From assembly GCA_017302295.1 (NCBI GenBank), contig JAFLDS010000003.1:124001-188000 (forward strand): DNA of 64,000 bases, written 5' to 3'. Under the pieces are notes generated by a model. The model saw nothing but the letters and a program-made list of their open reading frames with translations. It was not told the origin of the DNA and made no database searches. This DNA comes from Thauera sp. Its GTDB lineage: Bacteria; Pseudomonadota; Gammaproteobacteria; Burkholderiales; Rhodocyclaceae. A program made the translations under genes and the position numbers. Shown in pieces: positions 17,170 to 27,597 of this stretch (position 1 is the first letter of the stretch; every line of letters begins with the position of its first letter).

Positions 17170-18300
17170 TCAAAGGCTCTTGAACCACATCACGATGGCG
17201 TCCCACAGGCGGCCGAAGAAGCCGGCCACCGGCACGTCCTGCAGGGCGACGACAGGATATTCGCCCAGCGGCTTGCCGTCGAGGCTGAGCTTCAGGGTGC
17301 CGATCTGCTGGCCCTTCTGCAGCGGCGCGACGAGCGGCTGCTGGCTCTCGAGCGTGGGCTGGACCTTGTCGCCCATGCCCTTGGGCAGCGACAGCATGAA
17401 ATCGGACGTGAAGCCGGCGCCGACTTGATTGGCCTGCCCCTTCCACACGCGGAACTGCGACAGCGCCTCGTCGGCGGCATACAGCTTCACCGTGTCGTAG
17501 AACTGGAAGCCGTAGTTCAGCAGCTTCAGCGATTCCTGCGCACGCACGGTGTCCGAACCGGCGCCGAGCACGACCGAGATCAGGCGACGCTGGCCGCGCA
17601 GCGCCGACGACACCAGGCAATAGCCGGCCGCGGCGGTGTGGCCGGTCTTCATGCCGTCGACGGTGGCGTCCAGATACAGCAGGCGGTTGCGGTTGGGCTG
17701 GGTGATGCCGTTGTAGGTGTATTCCTTCATGGAATACAGGTTGGCGTAATACTCCGGGAAGTCGCGGATGATGGCCGAGGCCAGCGTGGCGAGGTCGCGC
17801 GCGGTGGTGTAGAGCTGCGGGTCGGGCAGACCGGTGGAGTTGGTGAAGTTGGTGTTCTTCAGGCCAAGGCGCTTGGCCTCGTTGTTCATCAGCGCGGCGA
17901 AGGCTTCCTCGCTGCCGGCGATGACTTCGGCGAGCGCGACGCAGGCGTCGTTGCCCGACTGCACGATCACGCCGCGAATCAGTTCCTGCACGGTCACCGG
18001 CTTGAGCGGCTCGATGAACATGCGCGAGCCTTCCATGCGCCAGGCCTTCTCGGACACCGGCACGACCTGCTCCGGCGTGATCGTGCCCGCCTTCAGCGCG
18101 GAAAAGGTCAGGTAGGCGGTCATCAGCTTGGTCAGCGACGCCGGTTCGATGCGGGCGTCTTCGTCCTTCTGCGCCAGCACCTGGCCGGTGGCGTTATCGA
18201 CGAGCACCCAGGCCTTGGCGGCCAGAACCGGCGCGGGCACCTGCTGGGCGAAGGCGGCGAGGGAAAACAGCGAGATCAGAAAGGCAAGTACGAGACGCAT
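17170..18300 (-). CDS. dacA: D-alanyl-D-alanine carboxypeptidase (PBP5/6 family)
   Basis: A 376-residue low-molecular-mass penicillin-binding protein that trims the terminal D-alanine from peptidoglycan pentapeptides. It begins with a signal peptide ending AAFA before QQVP. The three active-site motifs are SLTK (in EPASLTKLM, near residue 60), SGN (in IVQSGNDACVAL) and KTG (in VDGMKTGHTAAAG). A C-terminal PBP5-type domain ends in an amphipathic helix (WDAIVMWFKSL) for membrane attachment. The ATG at 18300 is required by the signal peptide. It has its own consensus -10 and a palindrome upstream, so it can be transcribed separately from mre/rodA. Whether the best name is dacA or dacC cannot be decided. 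Confidence 0.94.
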   Translation of the reverse strand: MRLVLAFLISLFSLAAFAQQVPAPVLAAKAWVLVDNATGQVLAQKDEDARIEPASLTKLMTAYLTFSALKAGTITPEQVVPVSEKAWRMEGSRMFIEPLKPVTVQELIRGVIVQSGNDACVALAEVIAGSEEAFAALMNNEAKRLGLKNTNFTNSTGLPDPQLYTTARDLATLASAIIRDFPEYYANLYSMKEYTYNGITQPNRNRLLYLDATVDGMKTGHTAAAGYCLVSSALRGQRRLISVVLGAGSDTVRAQESLKLLNYGFQFYDTVKLYAADEALSQFRVWKGQANQVGAGFTSDFMLSLPKGMGDKVQPTLESQQPLVAPLQKGQQIGTLKLSLDGKPLGEYPVVALQDVPVAGFFGRLWDAIVMWFKSL

Positions 18301-18358
18301 GGGAAAACCTGGGAAGGGTGAGGCACAGCCAAGGAGCGGCACTGCAGGGAAGCGCCGG

Positions 18359-18414
18359 ATTATAGGACGCCCGCGGGAGGGGCAAGCCGGGATGAAAGGC
18401 TTTGTTTCATCCCG
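18359..18414 (-). promoter_or_regulatory. dac promoter -10 with adjacent 10-bp inverted repeat
   Basis: A perfect -10 TATAAT lies at 18364-18359, 59 bp upstream of the dac ATG. Directly upstream is an inverted repeat, CGGGATGAAA (18388-18397) and TTTCATCCCG (18405-18414), with a 7-base spacer, ending next to the -35 region (a weak TTGCCC at 15-bp spacing). It has no T run, so it is more likely an operator or activator site than a terminator of rlpA. Confidence 0.5.
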
Positions 18415-18464
18415 CGCCCGGCCATGATAACAACGGGATGGTGCATTGCAACAAGCAACATGGA

Positions 18465-19502
18465 TCAACGCACGACCACGAAGGGCTTGAGCTTGAGCTT
18501 CGTCCCCATGCTCGCGGCGGCGGCCTTGGCCTCCTCGACCGTGTCGTAGGGTCCGGCGTGCAGGTGAAAGCGATCGCCGCTCGGGATGAGTTCGATGCGA
18601 TCGGCGAAGGCCGATGCCTCCTGATGCACCGAGGCGTGGAAGCTTTCGGCATTGACCCGCGAGGTGAAGGCGCCAAGCTGCAGATAAATGCCGCCGCCGC
18701 TCGCCGAGGGCAGCGGCGGCGCGAGATTGGCCACCGCCTCGGGCTTGCGCTGCGCCGCCACGGGCGGACCGGCACGGCCCCTGATCGGTGGCACCGGCCT
18801 TTCCGCGACCACGAGCGGCACCTCGTCGGTGAGGATCTGTTCCACCTCCACCTCGGCGCTGCCGGCGTTGACGTAGCCCAGCTTGTACGCCGCCGTGTAC
18901 GACAGGTCGATGACCCTGCCCTTGTGGAAGGGACCACGGTCGTTGATGCGCACCACCACCGAACGGCCATTGCTCAGGTGAGTGACGCGCGCGTAGCTTG
19001 GAATCGGCAGCGTCGGGTGCGCCGCCGTCATCGCATACATGTCGTAGGGCTCGCCGCTCGAGGTGGATTTGCCGTGAAACTGCCGGCCGTACCAGCTTGC
19101 CCGCCCCTGCTCGCGCCACGGCGCGATGCGCGTCGCCGGAACGTAGCTCTGGCCGAGCACGTTGTAGGGCCGGTTGGCGAAACGGTGCAGCGGTTCGGGG
19201 CGCGGCTCGGGGTCGGGGATGTCAGCCAGGTTGCCCGGGATGTCGTCGCCCGGGCCGTCGTTCTGGTAGTAGCCGCCACCGCGCCGCGCCGCGGATGCAG
19301 GGGTCGCGGGCGTGGTCGGCAGGCCCGGGAGCTGCAGGCGGGCATCGGCACCGCCTTCGGGCCTGGTCGCGGTGGTGCCGCAGGCCGACAGCACCCCGCC
19401 CACCGCCACTGCGACGACGCCTGAGCGCCACGCGCCCCACCACGGCTGCGACTGGCCGGAGCGCTGCGGCAGCGAGAACGAGGGGGACGCTGGCGGTTTC
19501 AT
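18465..19502 (-). CDS. rlpA: Septal ring lytic transglycosylase/RlpA family lipoprotein
   Basis: A 345-residue lipoprotein with lipobox LSAC near residue 41. A double-psi beta-barrel domain starts at GRASWYGRQFHGKSTSSGE (near residue 130), with the conserved INDRGPF. A C-terminal SPOR domain (YLQLGAFTSRVNAESFHA to the end) binds denuded glycan at the septum. In Pseudomonas, RlpA cleaves glycan strands lacking stem peptides during daughter-cell separation. It follows rodA by 15 bp, as in many proteobacteria, and ends the core mre-mrd-rodA-rlpA unit. The long proline- and arginine-rich linker after the lipobox is family-typical. Confidence 0.93.
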   Translation of the reverse strand: MKPPASPSFSLPQRSGQSQPWWGAWRSGVVAVAVGGVLSACGTTATRPEGGADARLQLPGLPTTPATPASAARRGGGYYQNDGPGDDIPGNLADIPDPEPRPEPLHRFANRPYNVLGQSYVPATRIAPWREQGRASWYGRQFHGKSTSSGEPYDMYAMTAAHPTLPIPSYARVTHLSNGRSVVVRINDRGPFHKGRVIDLSYTAAYKLGYVNAGSAEVEVEQILTDEVPLVVAERPVPPIRGRAGPPVAAQRKPEAVANLAPPLPSASGGGIYLQLGAFTSRVNAESFHASVHQEASAFADRIELIPSGDRFHLHAGPYDTVEEAKAAAASMGTKLKLKPFVVVR

Positions 19503-19517
19503 GGAGATGACGGACGC

Positions 19518-20660
19518 TCAGGTTTTCTTGTCCAGCCGGCTGCGCTGGATGCTCATCAGGATACCGACTCCGAGACAGAGCGTGACGAGCGCAGTTCCCC
19601 CGTAGCTGATGAAAGGCAGGGGCACCCCCACCACCGGCAGGATACCGCTGACCATGCCCATGTTCACGAAAGCATAGGTGAAGAAGATCATCGTGATGGC
19701 CCCGGCCAGCAGCCGGGTGCCCAGGGTGGGCGCGAACAGGGCGATGGTGAAGCCGCGCGTCAGCAGCAGCAGATAGGTGGCCAGCAGCACCAGCGTACCG
19801 ATGAGACCGAACTCCTCGGACAGCACGGCGAAGATGAAATCGGTGTGGCGCTCGGGGAGAAAGGACAGATGCGTCTGGGTCCCGTTCTGCCACCCCTTGC
19901 CCATGACACCGCCAGAGCCGATCGCGATCGTCGATTGGATGATGTGGAAGCCCTTGCCGAGCGGATCCTGGGTGGGGTCGAGCAGCGTGCACACGCGGTG
20001 CTTCTGGTACTCGCGCAGCACCTTCCAGTCCACATCCGGCTGGCACAGGGTGTCGCCGAAAGCGACGATGGAGCCGATGCCGACGATGCCCACCAACGCC
20101 ACCGGCACGATGAGCTTCCAGCTCAGCCCAGCGAAGAAGATCACGTAGAAACCGGCCGCCGTCACCAGCAGCGACGTGCCGAGGTCGGGCTGGACAAGGA
20201 TCAGCCCGACCGGCACCACCAGCATCAGACCGGCAATGAGAAACTCGCGCAGGCCGACATGCCCCTCGCGCTGCTGGAAGTACCACGCGAGCATCATCGG
20301 CATCGCAATCTTCATCAGCTCCGAGGGCTGGATGCGGGTAATGCCGATGTCCAGCCAGCGGCGCGCGCCCTTCGAAATCTCGCCGAACAGATCGACCCCG
20401 ACGAGCAGGACGGTGCCGAGCAGGTACAAGGGCAGCGCGAGGCCGAGCAGGCGCTGGCTGGGGATGGCCGCGATCACCCACATTGCCATCAGCGCCAGCG
20501 CGCCGTGCATGAGCTGAGAGTCCATGCGCTCGGGCGATGCACTGCCCATGATCACCACAGCGTAACCCATGAGCGTCAGCAGCACGAGGAGCAGGACCGG
20601 ATCGAGCGCACGCAGCAGGCGGCGCACGATGTCGAGCAATTGGACGCGGTAATCGCTCAT
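19518..20660 (-). CDS. rodA: Rod shape-determining glycosyltransferase RodA
   Basis: A 380-residue SEDS-family inner-membrane protein that polymerises glycan strands with PBP2 during elongation. About ten hydrophobic segments are visible. The SEDS signatures FVFAVLSEEFGLIG-like (here FIFAVLSEEFGLIGT), ITMIFFTYAFVNMGMVSGILPVVGVPLPFISYGG and the catalytic-loop region WLDIGITRIQPSELMK are present. Its ATG overlaps the mrdA stop by 4 bp, so RodA and its transpeptidase partner are co-translated. Length is normal. Confidence 0.97.
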   Translation of the reverse strand: MSDYRVQLLDIVRRLLRALDPVLLLVLLTLMGYAVVIMGSASPERMDSQLMHGALALMAMWVIAAIPSQRLLGLALPLYLLGTVLLVGVDLFGEISKGARRWLDIGITRIQPSELMKIAMPMMLAWYFQQREGHVGLREFLIAGLMLVVPVGLILVQPDLGTSLLVTAAGFYVIFFAGLSWKLIVPVALVGIVGIGSIVAFGDTLCQPDVDWKVLREYQKHRVCTLLDPTQDPLGKGFHIIQSTIAIGSGGVMGKGWQNGTQTHLSFLPERHTDFIFAVLSEEFGLIGTLVLLATYLLLLTRGFTIALFAPTLGTRLLAGAITMIFFTYAFVNMGMVSGILPVVGVPLPFISYGGTALVTLCLGVGILMSIQRSRLDKKT

Positions 20661-22546
20661 TCCTCGCTCTCCACGGCCTCGGCGTCCTCATCGGCCGGAT
20701 GCGCCGGCAGGCTCTTGAGCAGGTGGTAGTCGATCACCTGGCGCGCGATCGGCGCCGCCGACTGCGCGCCGAAACCGCCGTTCTCGACCAGCACGGCGAG
20801 TGCGATCTTGGGTTTGTCGGCCGGAGCATAGGCGATGAACCAGGAGTGGTCGCGCAAGCGCTCGGCCACCCGGCCTTCCACATAGCGCCCGCCCTTCAGC
20901 GAGAACACCTGCGCGGTGCCGGTCTTGCCGCCCACTTCGTAGGCCGCGCCGCGGAACGCGCGCGCGCCGGTACCCGACTTGTTCACATCCACCATCGCCG
21001 CGCGCACCGCGGCCATGTGCGCGGGGTTGAGGGCAATCTGCCGCAGCGGCTCAGGCTCGACCACCCTCTTCGTACCGCGCGCATCGACCACATTGCGCAC
21101 GATGTGCGGGCGGAACAGCTTGCCGTCATTGACCAGCGCGGCGAGCGCGTTGGCCAGTTGCACCGGCGTGTAGGCGTTGTAGCCCTGGCCGATGCCGACC
21201 GAGATCGTCTCGCCGCCATACCACCGTTGCAGTTCGGGCTTGCGGAAGCGCTTCTTCTTCCATTCGGGCGAGGGCAGCACGCCCTCGGCCTCGCCGGGCA
21301 GATCGATGCCGGTGCGCGATCCGAAACCGAAGGGCGCCATGAAGCCGGCGATGGCATCGATGCCAAGGTCGTTGGCGAGCTGGTAGTAGAAAGTGTTGCA
21401 CGACACCACGATGGACTTGTGGATGTCCACCATGCCGTGGCCGCCGATCTTGTCGTCCATGAAGCGGTGGCCGCCGAAGTTGAAGTAGCCCGGATCGGCC
21501 ATCGCGTAGCCGAGGTGGCGCTTGCCGGTGGTGAGCCCCGCCATCGCCATGAAGGGCTTGAACGTGGAGCCCGGCGGATACGCCGAGTAGATGGCGCGGT
21601 TGAGCAACGGGTGGTCGGGCGAGTCGTTGAGCTCCTTCCAGTCCTGCGCCGAGATGCCGTCGACGAACAGGTTGGGGTCGAACGTGGGCGTGGACACCAG
21701 CGCCAGCACGCCGCCCGTCTCGGGCTCGATCGCCACCAGCGCGCCGCGGCGCTTGCCGAAGGCCGTCTCGGCCACCTTCTGCAGTTCGATGTCCAGCGTC
21801 AGCTCGAGATCATTGCCGGGCACCGCGGGCGAGCGCGACAGGGCACGCACTGCGCGCCCGCCGGCATTGACCTCGACCTGCTCGAAACCGGTCTGGCCGT
21901 GCAGTTCGACCTCGTAGGACTGCTCCAGTCCCGACTTGCCGATGTATTCCGAGCCGCGATAGTTGGCGGTGTCGCCACGCTCCTCGATGCGCTCCTCGTC
22001 GCGGGTGTTGATGCGGCCGATGTAGCCGATGATGTGCGACGCGGTCGCGCCCAGCGGATAGTCGCGGAACAGCCGCGCCTGCACTTCGACGCCGCGGAAG
22101 CGGTAGCGCTGGGCGATGAAGCGCGCCACCTCGTCCTCGGTGAGTCGGGTGCGGATCGGCACGCTGTCGAAATTGCGGCTCTCGTCGAGGATCTTGCGGA
22201 AGCGGCGGCGGTCGCGCGGCTCGATGGTGACGATCTCGGACAGGGCGTTGATGGTGGCCTCGAGGTCGTCGACGCGCGAAGGGGTGATCTCCAGCGTGTA
22301 GGCGGCGTAGTTGCGCGCCAGCACCACGCCGTTGCGGTCGACGATGGTGCCGCGTTTGGGCACCGTGGGCAGCAGGGCGATGCGGTTGTCTTCGGCGCGG
22401 GTCAGGTAATAGTCGTGCCGCTTCACCTGCAGGTAGTAGAAGCGCGACGCGAGCAGGGCGAAGCACACCAGCGCGAACAGCGCGGCCACCACCACGCGGC
22501 GGCGAAAACGCGCGTTGTCCTGATCGGGGGAGCGAAACTCGGCCAT
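20657..22546 (-). CDS. mrdA: Penicillin-binding protein 2 (elongation transpeptidase)
   Basis: A 629-residue class B PBP that crosslinks peptidoglycan in the elongasome. One N-terminal membrane span (VVVAALFALVCFALLASRFYY) is followed by a pedestal domain and then the transpeptidase domain. Its active-site motifs are STFKP (Ser-x-x-Lys), SCN (in VVSCNTFYY) and KTG (in VGGKTGTAQVF). Elongasome class features such as NRGTIVDRNG (here KRGTIVDRNGVVLA) are present. It lies 12 bp downstream of mreD and overlaps rodA by 4 bp. Confidence 0.97.
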   Translation of the reverse strand: MAEFRSPDQDNARFRRRVVVAALFALVCFALLASRFYYLQVKRHDYYLTRAEDNRIALLPTVPKRGTIVDRNGVVLARNYAAYTLEITPSRVDDLEATINALSEIVTIEPRDRRRFRKILDESRNFDSVPIRTRLTEDEVARFIAQRYRFRGVEVQARLFRDYPLGATASHIIGYIGRINTRDEERIEERGDTANYRGSEYIGKSGLEQSYEVELHGQTGFEQVEVNAGGRAVRALSRSPAVPGNDLELTLDIELQKVAETAFGKRRGALVAIEPETGGVLALVSTPTFDPNLFVDGISAQDWKELNDSPDHPLLNRAIYSAYPPGSTFKPFMAMAGLTTGKRHLGYAMADPGYFNFGGHRFMDDKIGGHGMVDIHKSIVVSCNTFYYQLANDLGIDAIAGFMAPFGFGSRTGIDLPGEAEGVLPSPEWKKKRFRKPELQRWYGGETISVGIGQGYNAYTPVQLANALAALVNDGKLFRPHIVRNVVDARGTKRVVEPEPLRQIALNPAHMAAVRAAMVDVNKSGTGARAFRGAAYEVGGKTGTAQVFSLKGGRYVEGRVAERLRDHSWFIAYAPADKPKIALAVLVENGGFGAQSAAPIARQVIDYHLLKSLPAHPADEDAEAVESEE

Positions 22547-22558
22547 CGCCTGCGGGGC

Positions 22559-23080
22559 TCAGATCGGCCGGTTGTCGTCGCGGTCTACCGGCTGGTACTG
22601 CGGCAGCAGCAGCAGGTAGGTCAGCGGCACCCACAGCAGCAGGCCGCTGAAGCTCGACAGGAAGTACAGCCAGCCGGGGAATTCGGCACCCGCGATCATG
22701 CGCACTACCACCATCAGCACCTGCGACACCAGCAGCATCGGCAGCACGTGCAGCGCCTGCTCCAGCGGCGGGAACCACATCAGCCGGCGCGCAAGTCCAT
22801 TGGCCAGGTAGGCGAGCACGACGTAGGCCAGCGCGTGCTGGCCGAGCGCCGCGCCCAGGCCGATGTCGACCAGCAGGCCAAACACGAAGCCCGCGCCCAT
22901 GCCGATGCGCAGCGGCTCGCGGATGCACCAGAAGGCGAGCACCAGCGCCACCCAATCGGGCACTCCGGGCGTGCGCCCGGTCGGGATGTATTCCAGCGCG
23001 AGGGCGAAGATCAGGCTGAAGTAGACGAACCAGCGCTTGACCGGCAGCAGGATGCGACTGGATCGATTGGTCGGCTGCAT
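22559..23080 (-). CDS. mreD: Rod shape-determining protein MreD
   Basis: A 173-residue integral membrane protein with about five hydrophobic segments and a short cytoplasmic N-terminus. MreD links MreC with the MreB-RodA-PBP2 elongation complex. It has no enzymatic motif. Assignment rests on length, hydrophobicity, segments such as FVFGLLVDIGLGAALGQHALAYV (typical of MreD) and position 3 bp after mreC and 12 bp before mrdA. Confidence 0.93.
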   Translation of the reverse strand: MQPTNRSSRILLPVKRWFVYFSLIFALALEYIPTGRTPGVPDWVALVLAFWCIREPLRIGMGAGFVFGLLVDIGLGAALGQHALAYVVLAYLANGLARRLMWFPPLEQALHVLPMLLVSQVLMVVVRMIAGAEFPGWLYFLSSFSGLLLWVPLTYLLLLPQYQPVDRDDNRPI

Positions 23081-23083
23081 GGC

Positions 23084-23977
23084 TCAGCGCCTCTTCGCTT
23101 TCGGTTCCGGCACGGGCTCGGGCTGCGGCATGGGCAGTGGCGCCTCGACGCGGCCCAGCACCAGCACCTGCGTGCTGCGCTCGACACCGGCGAGCGGCAC
23201 ACACACGATTGCGGCAAAGGCGTCCGCCTCGCGATCGACCGTGCGCACCTCGGCCACCGGCAGGCCGGGCACGAACACACCGTCGAGGCCCGAGGTGACG
23301 AGACGGTCGCCGGGCTGGATGTCGGCCGTCCCGATCACGAAGCGCAGCTCGAGGCGGCCGTGACCGGCGCCGAACAGCACGCCGCGCAGGCCGTTGCGCT
23401 CCACCTGGACCGGAATCGCCTGGTTGCGGTCGGTCAGCAGCGTGACTTCGGACTGCACCGGATACACCCGGGTGACCTGTCCGATCACGCCACTGGCATC
23501 GACTACCGCCAGGCCCGGCTCGATGCCCTGCTGCGCACCGCGGTCGAGGATGACCTTGCGCGCGAAAGGATCGGGGGCGTTGTACAGGATGTCGGCGGCG
23601 ATGCTGCGGGCATGCACCCGCCTGGACATCTCGAGCAGGCCGCGCAGCTGCGCGTTCTCCTGTTCGAGCAGTTCGAAACGCAGCAGCCGTTCGCCCGAAC
23701 CAAGCTGCTGGCGGCGCAGCTCGGCGTTGTCGAGCTGCACTTCGACCAGCGTGGCGAAATACACCGAGGCATTGCGCACGAAGTCGGCCGGCGTCGCCGC
23801 GGCCATCTGCAGCGGATAGGTCACCACCGACAGGGCGTGCCGGAACATCTCCAGGTAGCGGAAACGCAGGTCCGATACCAGCAGCGCGAGGCAGACGCAG
23901 ACGAACATCAGCAGCCGCATCAGCGGCGCCGGTCCGCGCCGGAAGATCGGGGGCGGCTTGTGGCCGACGAGGGACAT
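23084..23977 (-). CDS. mreC: Rod shape-determining protein MreC
   Basis: A 297-residue bitopic protein with one N-terminal membrane span (LLMFVCVCLALLVSDL), a coiled coil (about residues 70-110, with ELRRQQLGSGERLLRFELLEQENAQLRGLLE-type heptads) and two periplasmic beta domains. Family segments include RGAQQGIEPGLAVVDASGVIGQV and DRLVTSGLDGVFVPGLPV. MreC activates PBP2 and links it to MreB. The C-terminus is a short proline-glutamate-rich tail. It lies between mreB and mreD, as in nearly all rod-shaped Gram-negatives. Confidence 0.95.
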   Translation of the reverse strand: MSLVGHKPPPIFRRGPAPLMRLLMFVCVCLALLVSDLRFRYLEMFRHALSVVTYPLQMAAATPADFVRNASVYFATLVEVQLDNAELRRQQLGSGERLLRFELLEQENAQLRGLLEMSRRVHARSIAADILYNAPDPFARKVILDRGAQQGIEPGLAVVDASGVIGQVTRVYPVQSEVTLLTDRNQAIPVQVERNGLRGVLFGAGHGRLELRFVIGTADIQPGDRLVTSGLDGVFVPGLPVAEVRTVDREADAFAAIVCVPLAGVERSTQVLVLGRVEAPLPMPQPEPVPEPKAKRR

Positions 23978-24024
23978 CGGAAGGATCCGGAATCAGCGTC
24001 GCCGTCTGGGCCGGCGACGGGCGA

Positions 24025-25167
<1,143 letters not shown>

Positions 25168-25177
25168 TTATGATAAC

Positions 25178-25193
25178 CTACAAACCTTTGTAG
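25178..25193. promoter_or_regulatory. Inverted repeat in the mreB/gatC divergent promoter region
   Basis: CTACAAA (25178-25184) and TTTGTAG (25187-25193) form an inverted repeat with a 2-base centre. It overlaps a plausible mreB -10 (CATAAT on the minus strand, 25173-25168) and its upstream spacer. It could be a regulator site shared by the two divergent operons. No regulator is known for it. Confidence 0.35.
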
Positions 25194-25215
25194 ACTCAGC
25201 AGGTTTTGTTACCTC

Positions 25216-25503
25216 ATGTCGCTGTCCACTGAACAGGTCGGGCACCTCGCCCGCCTCGCCCGCCTCGCCCTCACAGACGCCGGAATCGAAGCAACCCGCG
25301 CCAAGCTCGACGACATCTTCGGCCTCATCGAACAGATGCAGGCGGTAGACACGAAGGGCGTGGAGCCGATGAGCCATCCGCAGGAGCTCGCCACCCGCCT
25401 GCGCGCCGATGCCGTCACCGAAGCCGACCGCCGCGACGCCTTCCAGCGCATCGCCCCGCAGACCGAGGCCGGGCTCTACCTGGTTCCCAAAGTCATCGAA
25501 TGA
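25216..25503 (+). CDS. gatC: Asp-tRNA(Asn)/Glu-tRNA(Gln) amidotransferase subunit C
   Basis: A 95-residue subunit that wraps around and stabilises the GatA-GatB complex. It begins MSLSTEQVGHLARLARLAL and contains the conserved MQAVDTKGVEPMSHP, typical of GatC. It is first in the gatC-gatA-(lipoprotein)-gatB unit and 66 bp upstream of gatA. The complex converts mischarged Asp-tRNA(Asn) or Glu-tRNA(Gln) to the correct aminoacyl-tRNA in the cytoplasm. Confidence 0.95.
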   Translation: MSLSTEQVGHLARLARLALTDAGIEATRAKLDDIFGLIEQMQAVDTKGVEPMSHPQELATRLRADAVTEADRRDAFQRIAPQTEAGLYLVPKVIE

Positions 25504-25569
25504 AGCCTTGCGGGCGCTGCGCCTTCAGTCGCGACGCCCTCCGAAGCCGCCCCCATTGCCGCCGACACC

Positions 25570-27042
25570 ATGATCAATGCCTCCCTCGTGGAACTGCGCC
25601 GCGCGCTCGACGCCAGGCAGATTTCCAGCGTCGAACTCGCCACGCTGTTCCTGGACCGCATCGCCGCGCTGAACCCTCAGCTCAACGCCTTCATCACCGT
25701 CGACCGCGACGGCGCGCTCACGGCCGCGCGTGACGCCGACGCACGTATCGCCGCCGGCCAGGCCGGCGCCCTGACCGGCATCCCGCTGGCGCACAAGGAC
25801 CTGTTCTGCACCGAAGGCGTGCTCACCACCTGCGCCTCGAAGATGCTCGCCAACTTCGTCAGCCCCTACGACGCCCACGTCGTCAGCCTGCTCAAGGCGG
25901 CCGGCGCGGTCAGCCTGGGCAAGACCAACATGGACGAGTTCGCGATGGGCTCGTCGAACGAAAGCTCCTTCTACGGCCCCTCGAAGAACCCGTGGGACCC
26001 CAGCCGCGTGCCCGGCGGCTCGTCCGGCGGCTCGGCCGCGGCAGTGGCTGCGCGTCTGACGCCGATCGCCACCGGCTCCGACACCGGCGGCTCGGTACGC
26101 CAGCCCGCCGCGTTCTGCGGCATCACCGGCATCAAGCCGAGCTACGGCCTCGTCAGCCGCTACGGCATGGTCGCTTTCGCCTCCTCGCTCGACCAGGGCG
26201 GCGCCTTCGGCGCCTCGGCCGAGGACTGCGCGCTGCTGCTGGGCGCCATGACCGGCTTCGACGAGCGCGACTCCACCAGCCTGGAGCGCCCGGTCGAGGA
26301 CTACGCTGCCGCGCTCGCCGCCCCCGCCAGCGCAAAGCCCCTCGAAGGCCTGCGCATCGGCCTGCCGCGCGAGTTCTTCGGCGAAGGCATGGCCGACGAG
26401 GTGCGGGCCGCGGTCGAGGCCGCGCTCGAGCAGTACCGCGCGCTCGGCGCCACCACGGTCGAGGTCAGCCTGCCGAACGCGAAGCTGGCCATCCCCGCCT
26501 ACTACGTGATCGCGCCAGCCGAGTGCTCGAGCAACCTCAGCCGCTTCGACGGCGTGCGCTACGGCCATCGCGCCGCCGAATACGGCGACCTCGCCGACAT
26601 GTACAGCAGGAGCCGGGCGGAAGGCTTCGGCGACGAGGTGAAGCGACGCATCCTGGTGGGCACCTATGTGCTGTCGCACGGCTACTACGATGCCTACTAC
26701 CTGCAGGCGCAGCGCCTGCGCCGGCTGATCGCGCAGGATTTCCAGGCGGCGCTGGCGCAGTGCGACGTGATCGCCGGCCCGACCACGCCCACCACCGCCT
26801 GGGCGCTGGGCGCGATGGCCGACGATCCGGTGCAGATGTACCTGTCCGATATCTACACGATCGCGGTCAACCTCGCCGGCCTGCCTGGGCTGTCGCATCC
26901 TTGCGGCTTTGGCGCCGGCTCGCTGCCAATCGGCCTGCAGCTGGTGGGCGACTATTTCAGCGAGAGCCGGCTGATGAACACCGCGCACCGCTTCCAGCAA
27001 GCGACCGACTGGCACCAGCGCCGGCCGGCGTGCGCGCAATGA
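25570..27042 (+). CDS. gatA: Asp-tRNA(Asn)/Glu-tRNA(Gln) amidotransferase subunit A
   Basis: A 490-residue amidase-signature glutaminase that releases ammonia for GatB. The Ser-cisSer-Lys triad is visible: Lys in LAHKDLF near residue 75, cis-Ser in [13 protein letters not shown] near 150, and nucleophilic Ser in [11 protein letters not shown] near 175. The ammonia-channel region [16 protein letters not shown] is conserved. Length is normal. Its stop codon overlaps the start of a small lipoprotein gene that separates it from gatB. Confidence 0.97.
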   Translation: MINASLVELRRALDARQISSVELATLFLDRIAALNPQLNAFITVDRDGALTAARDADARIAAGQAGALTGIPLAHKDLFCTEGVLTTCASKMLANFVSPYDAHVVSLLKAAGAVSLGKTNMDEFAMGSSNESSFYGPSKNPWDPSRVPGGSSGGSAAAVAARLTPIATGSDTGGSVRQPAAFCGITGIKPSYGLVSRYGMVAFASSLDQGGAFGASAEDCALLLGAMTGFDERDSTSLERPVEDYAAALAAPASAKPLEGLRIGLPREFFGEGMADEVRAAVEAALEQYRALGATTVEVSLPNAKLAIPAYYVIAPAECSSNLSRFDGVRYGHRAAEYGDLADMYSRSRAEGFGDEVKRRILVGTYVLSHGYYDAYYLQAQRLRRLIAQDFQAALAQCDVIAGPTTPTTAWALGAMADDPVQMYLSDIYTIAVNLAGLPGLSHPCGFGAGSLPIGLQLVGDYFSESRLMNTAHRFQQATDWHQRRPACAQ

Positions 27043-27521
27043 AGCGGACCTCGGCGCGCTGGCCGGGCGGGCTGGCGGCGATCGCGGCAGCCCTGCTTGC
27101 CGGCGCCTGCGCCACGCCCGCCCTTGTCCCGGACGGCGGCACCGAGGCCTCGCGTCCGGGCGGAAGGCTGAAGCCGATGCCGATCCGCCCGCTCAACATG
27201 AAGACGGACTGCCACTTCACCGACGAAGCCGGCTACGGCGCGAGCACGATGTTCGATGTCAGCTACGCCGAGGTGAAGTACTTCTCGGCCACGGTGAATA
27301 TCCCGAACCGCGGCAGCTGCCGCTTCGACGGCGAGTTCGCGCAGGTCAAGCGCACGCCGCACGTCGAGTTGCGCGCGCGCGACGGCTGCACCGTCAGCCT
27401 GTGGGAACAGGGCGAGCAGGTGACGGTCGCCTTCAACAACTGCGCCAGCCGCTGCACGCGCGGCGCCTTCGACTACGTGTGGCCGATCATCGTCGATCGC
27501 CGCAACGGCCAGTGCCACTGA
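27039..27521 (+). CDS. Small lipoprotein of unknown function between gatA and gatB
   Basis: A 160-residue protein starting [24 protein letters not shown], a signal peptide with lipobox LAGAC (Cys near residue 24). It therefore looks like an outer- or inner-membrane lipoprotein. The mature part has six further cysteines (in DCHF, GSCRF, DGCTV, NNCAS, SRC, GQC), which suggests disulfide bonds in the periplasm, and a mostly beta-strand pattern. Its ATG overlaps the gatA stop (ATGA), so it is translationally coupled to a cytoplasmic tRNA-amidation enzyme with which it has no obvious link. I do not recognise the family. Confidence 0.75.
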   Translation: MKRTSARWPGGLAAIAAALLAGACATPALVPDGGTEASRPGGRLKPMPIRPLNMKTDCHFTDEAGYGASTMFDVSYAEVKYFSATVNIPNRGSCRFDGEFAQVKRTPHVELRARDGCTVSLWEQGEQVTVAFNNCASRCTRGAFDYVWPIIVDRRNGQCH

Positions 27522-27597
27522 AAGCGGCCACTGACCACCACCCGGAATTTGATGCGCGGACGCCACCGGGCGCCCGCAGGCAGGAACGGAAACGACC

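Noticed and set aside
16093..18321. 742-codon open frame antisense to dat and dac
   Set aside because: Composition-driven shadow. The minus-strand genes have complete active-site motifs.
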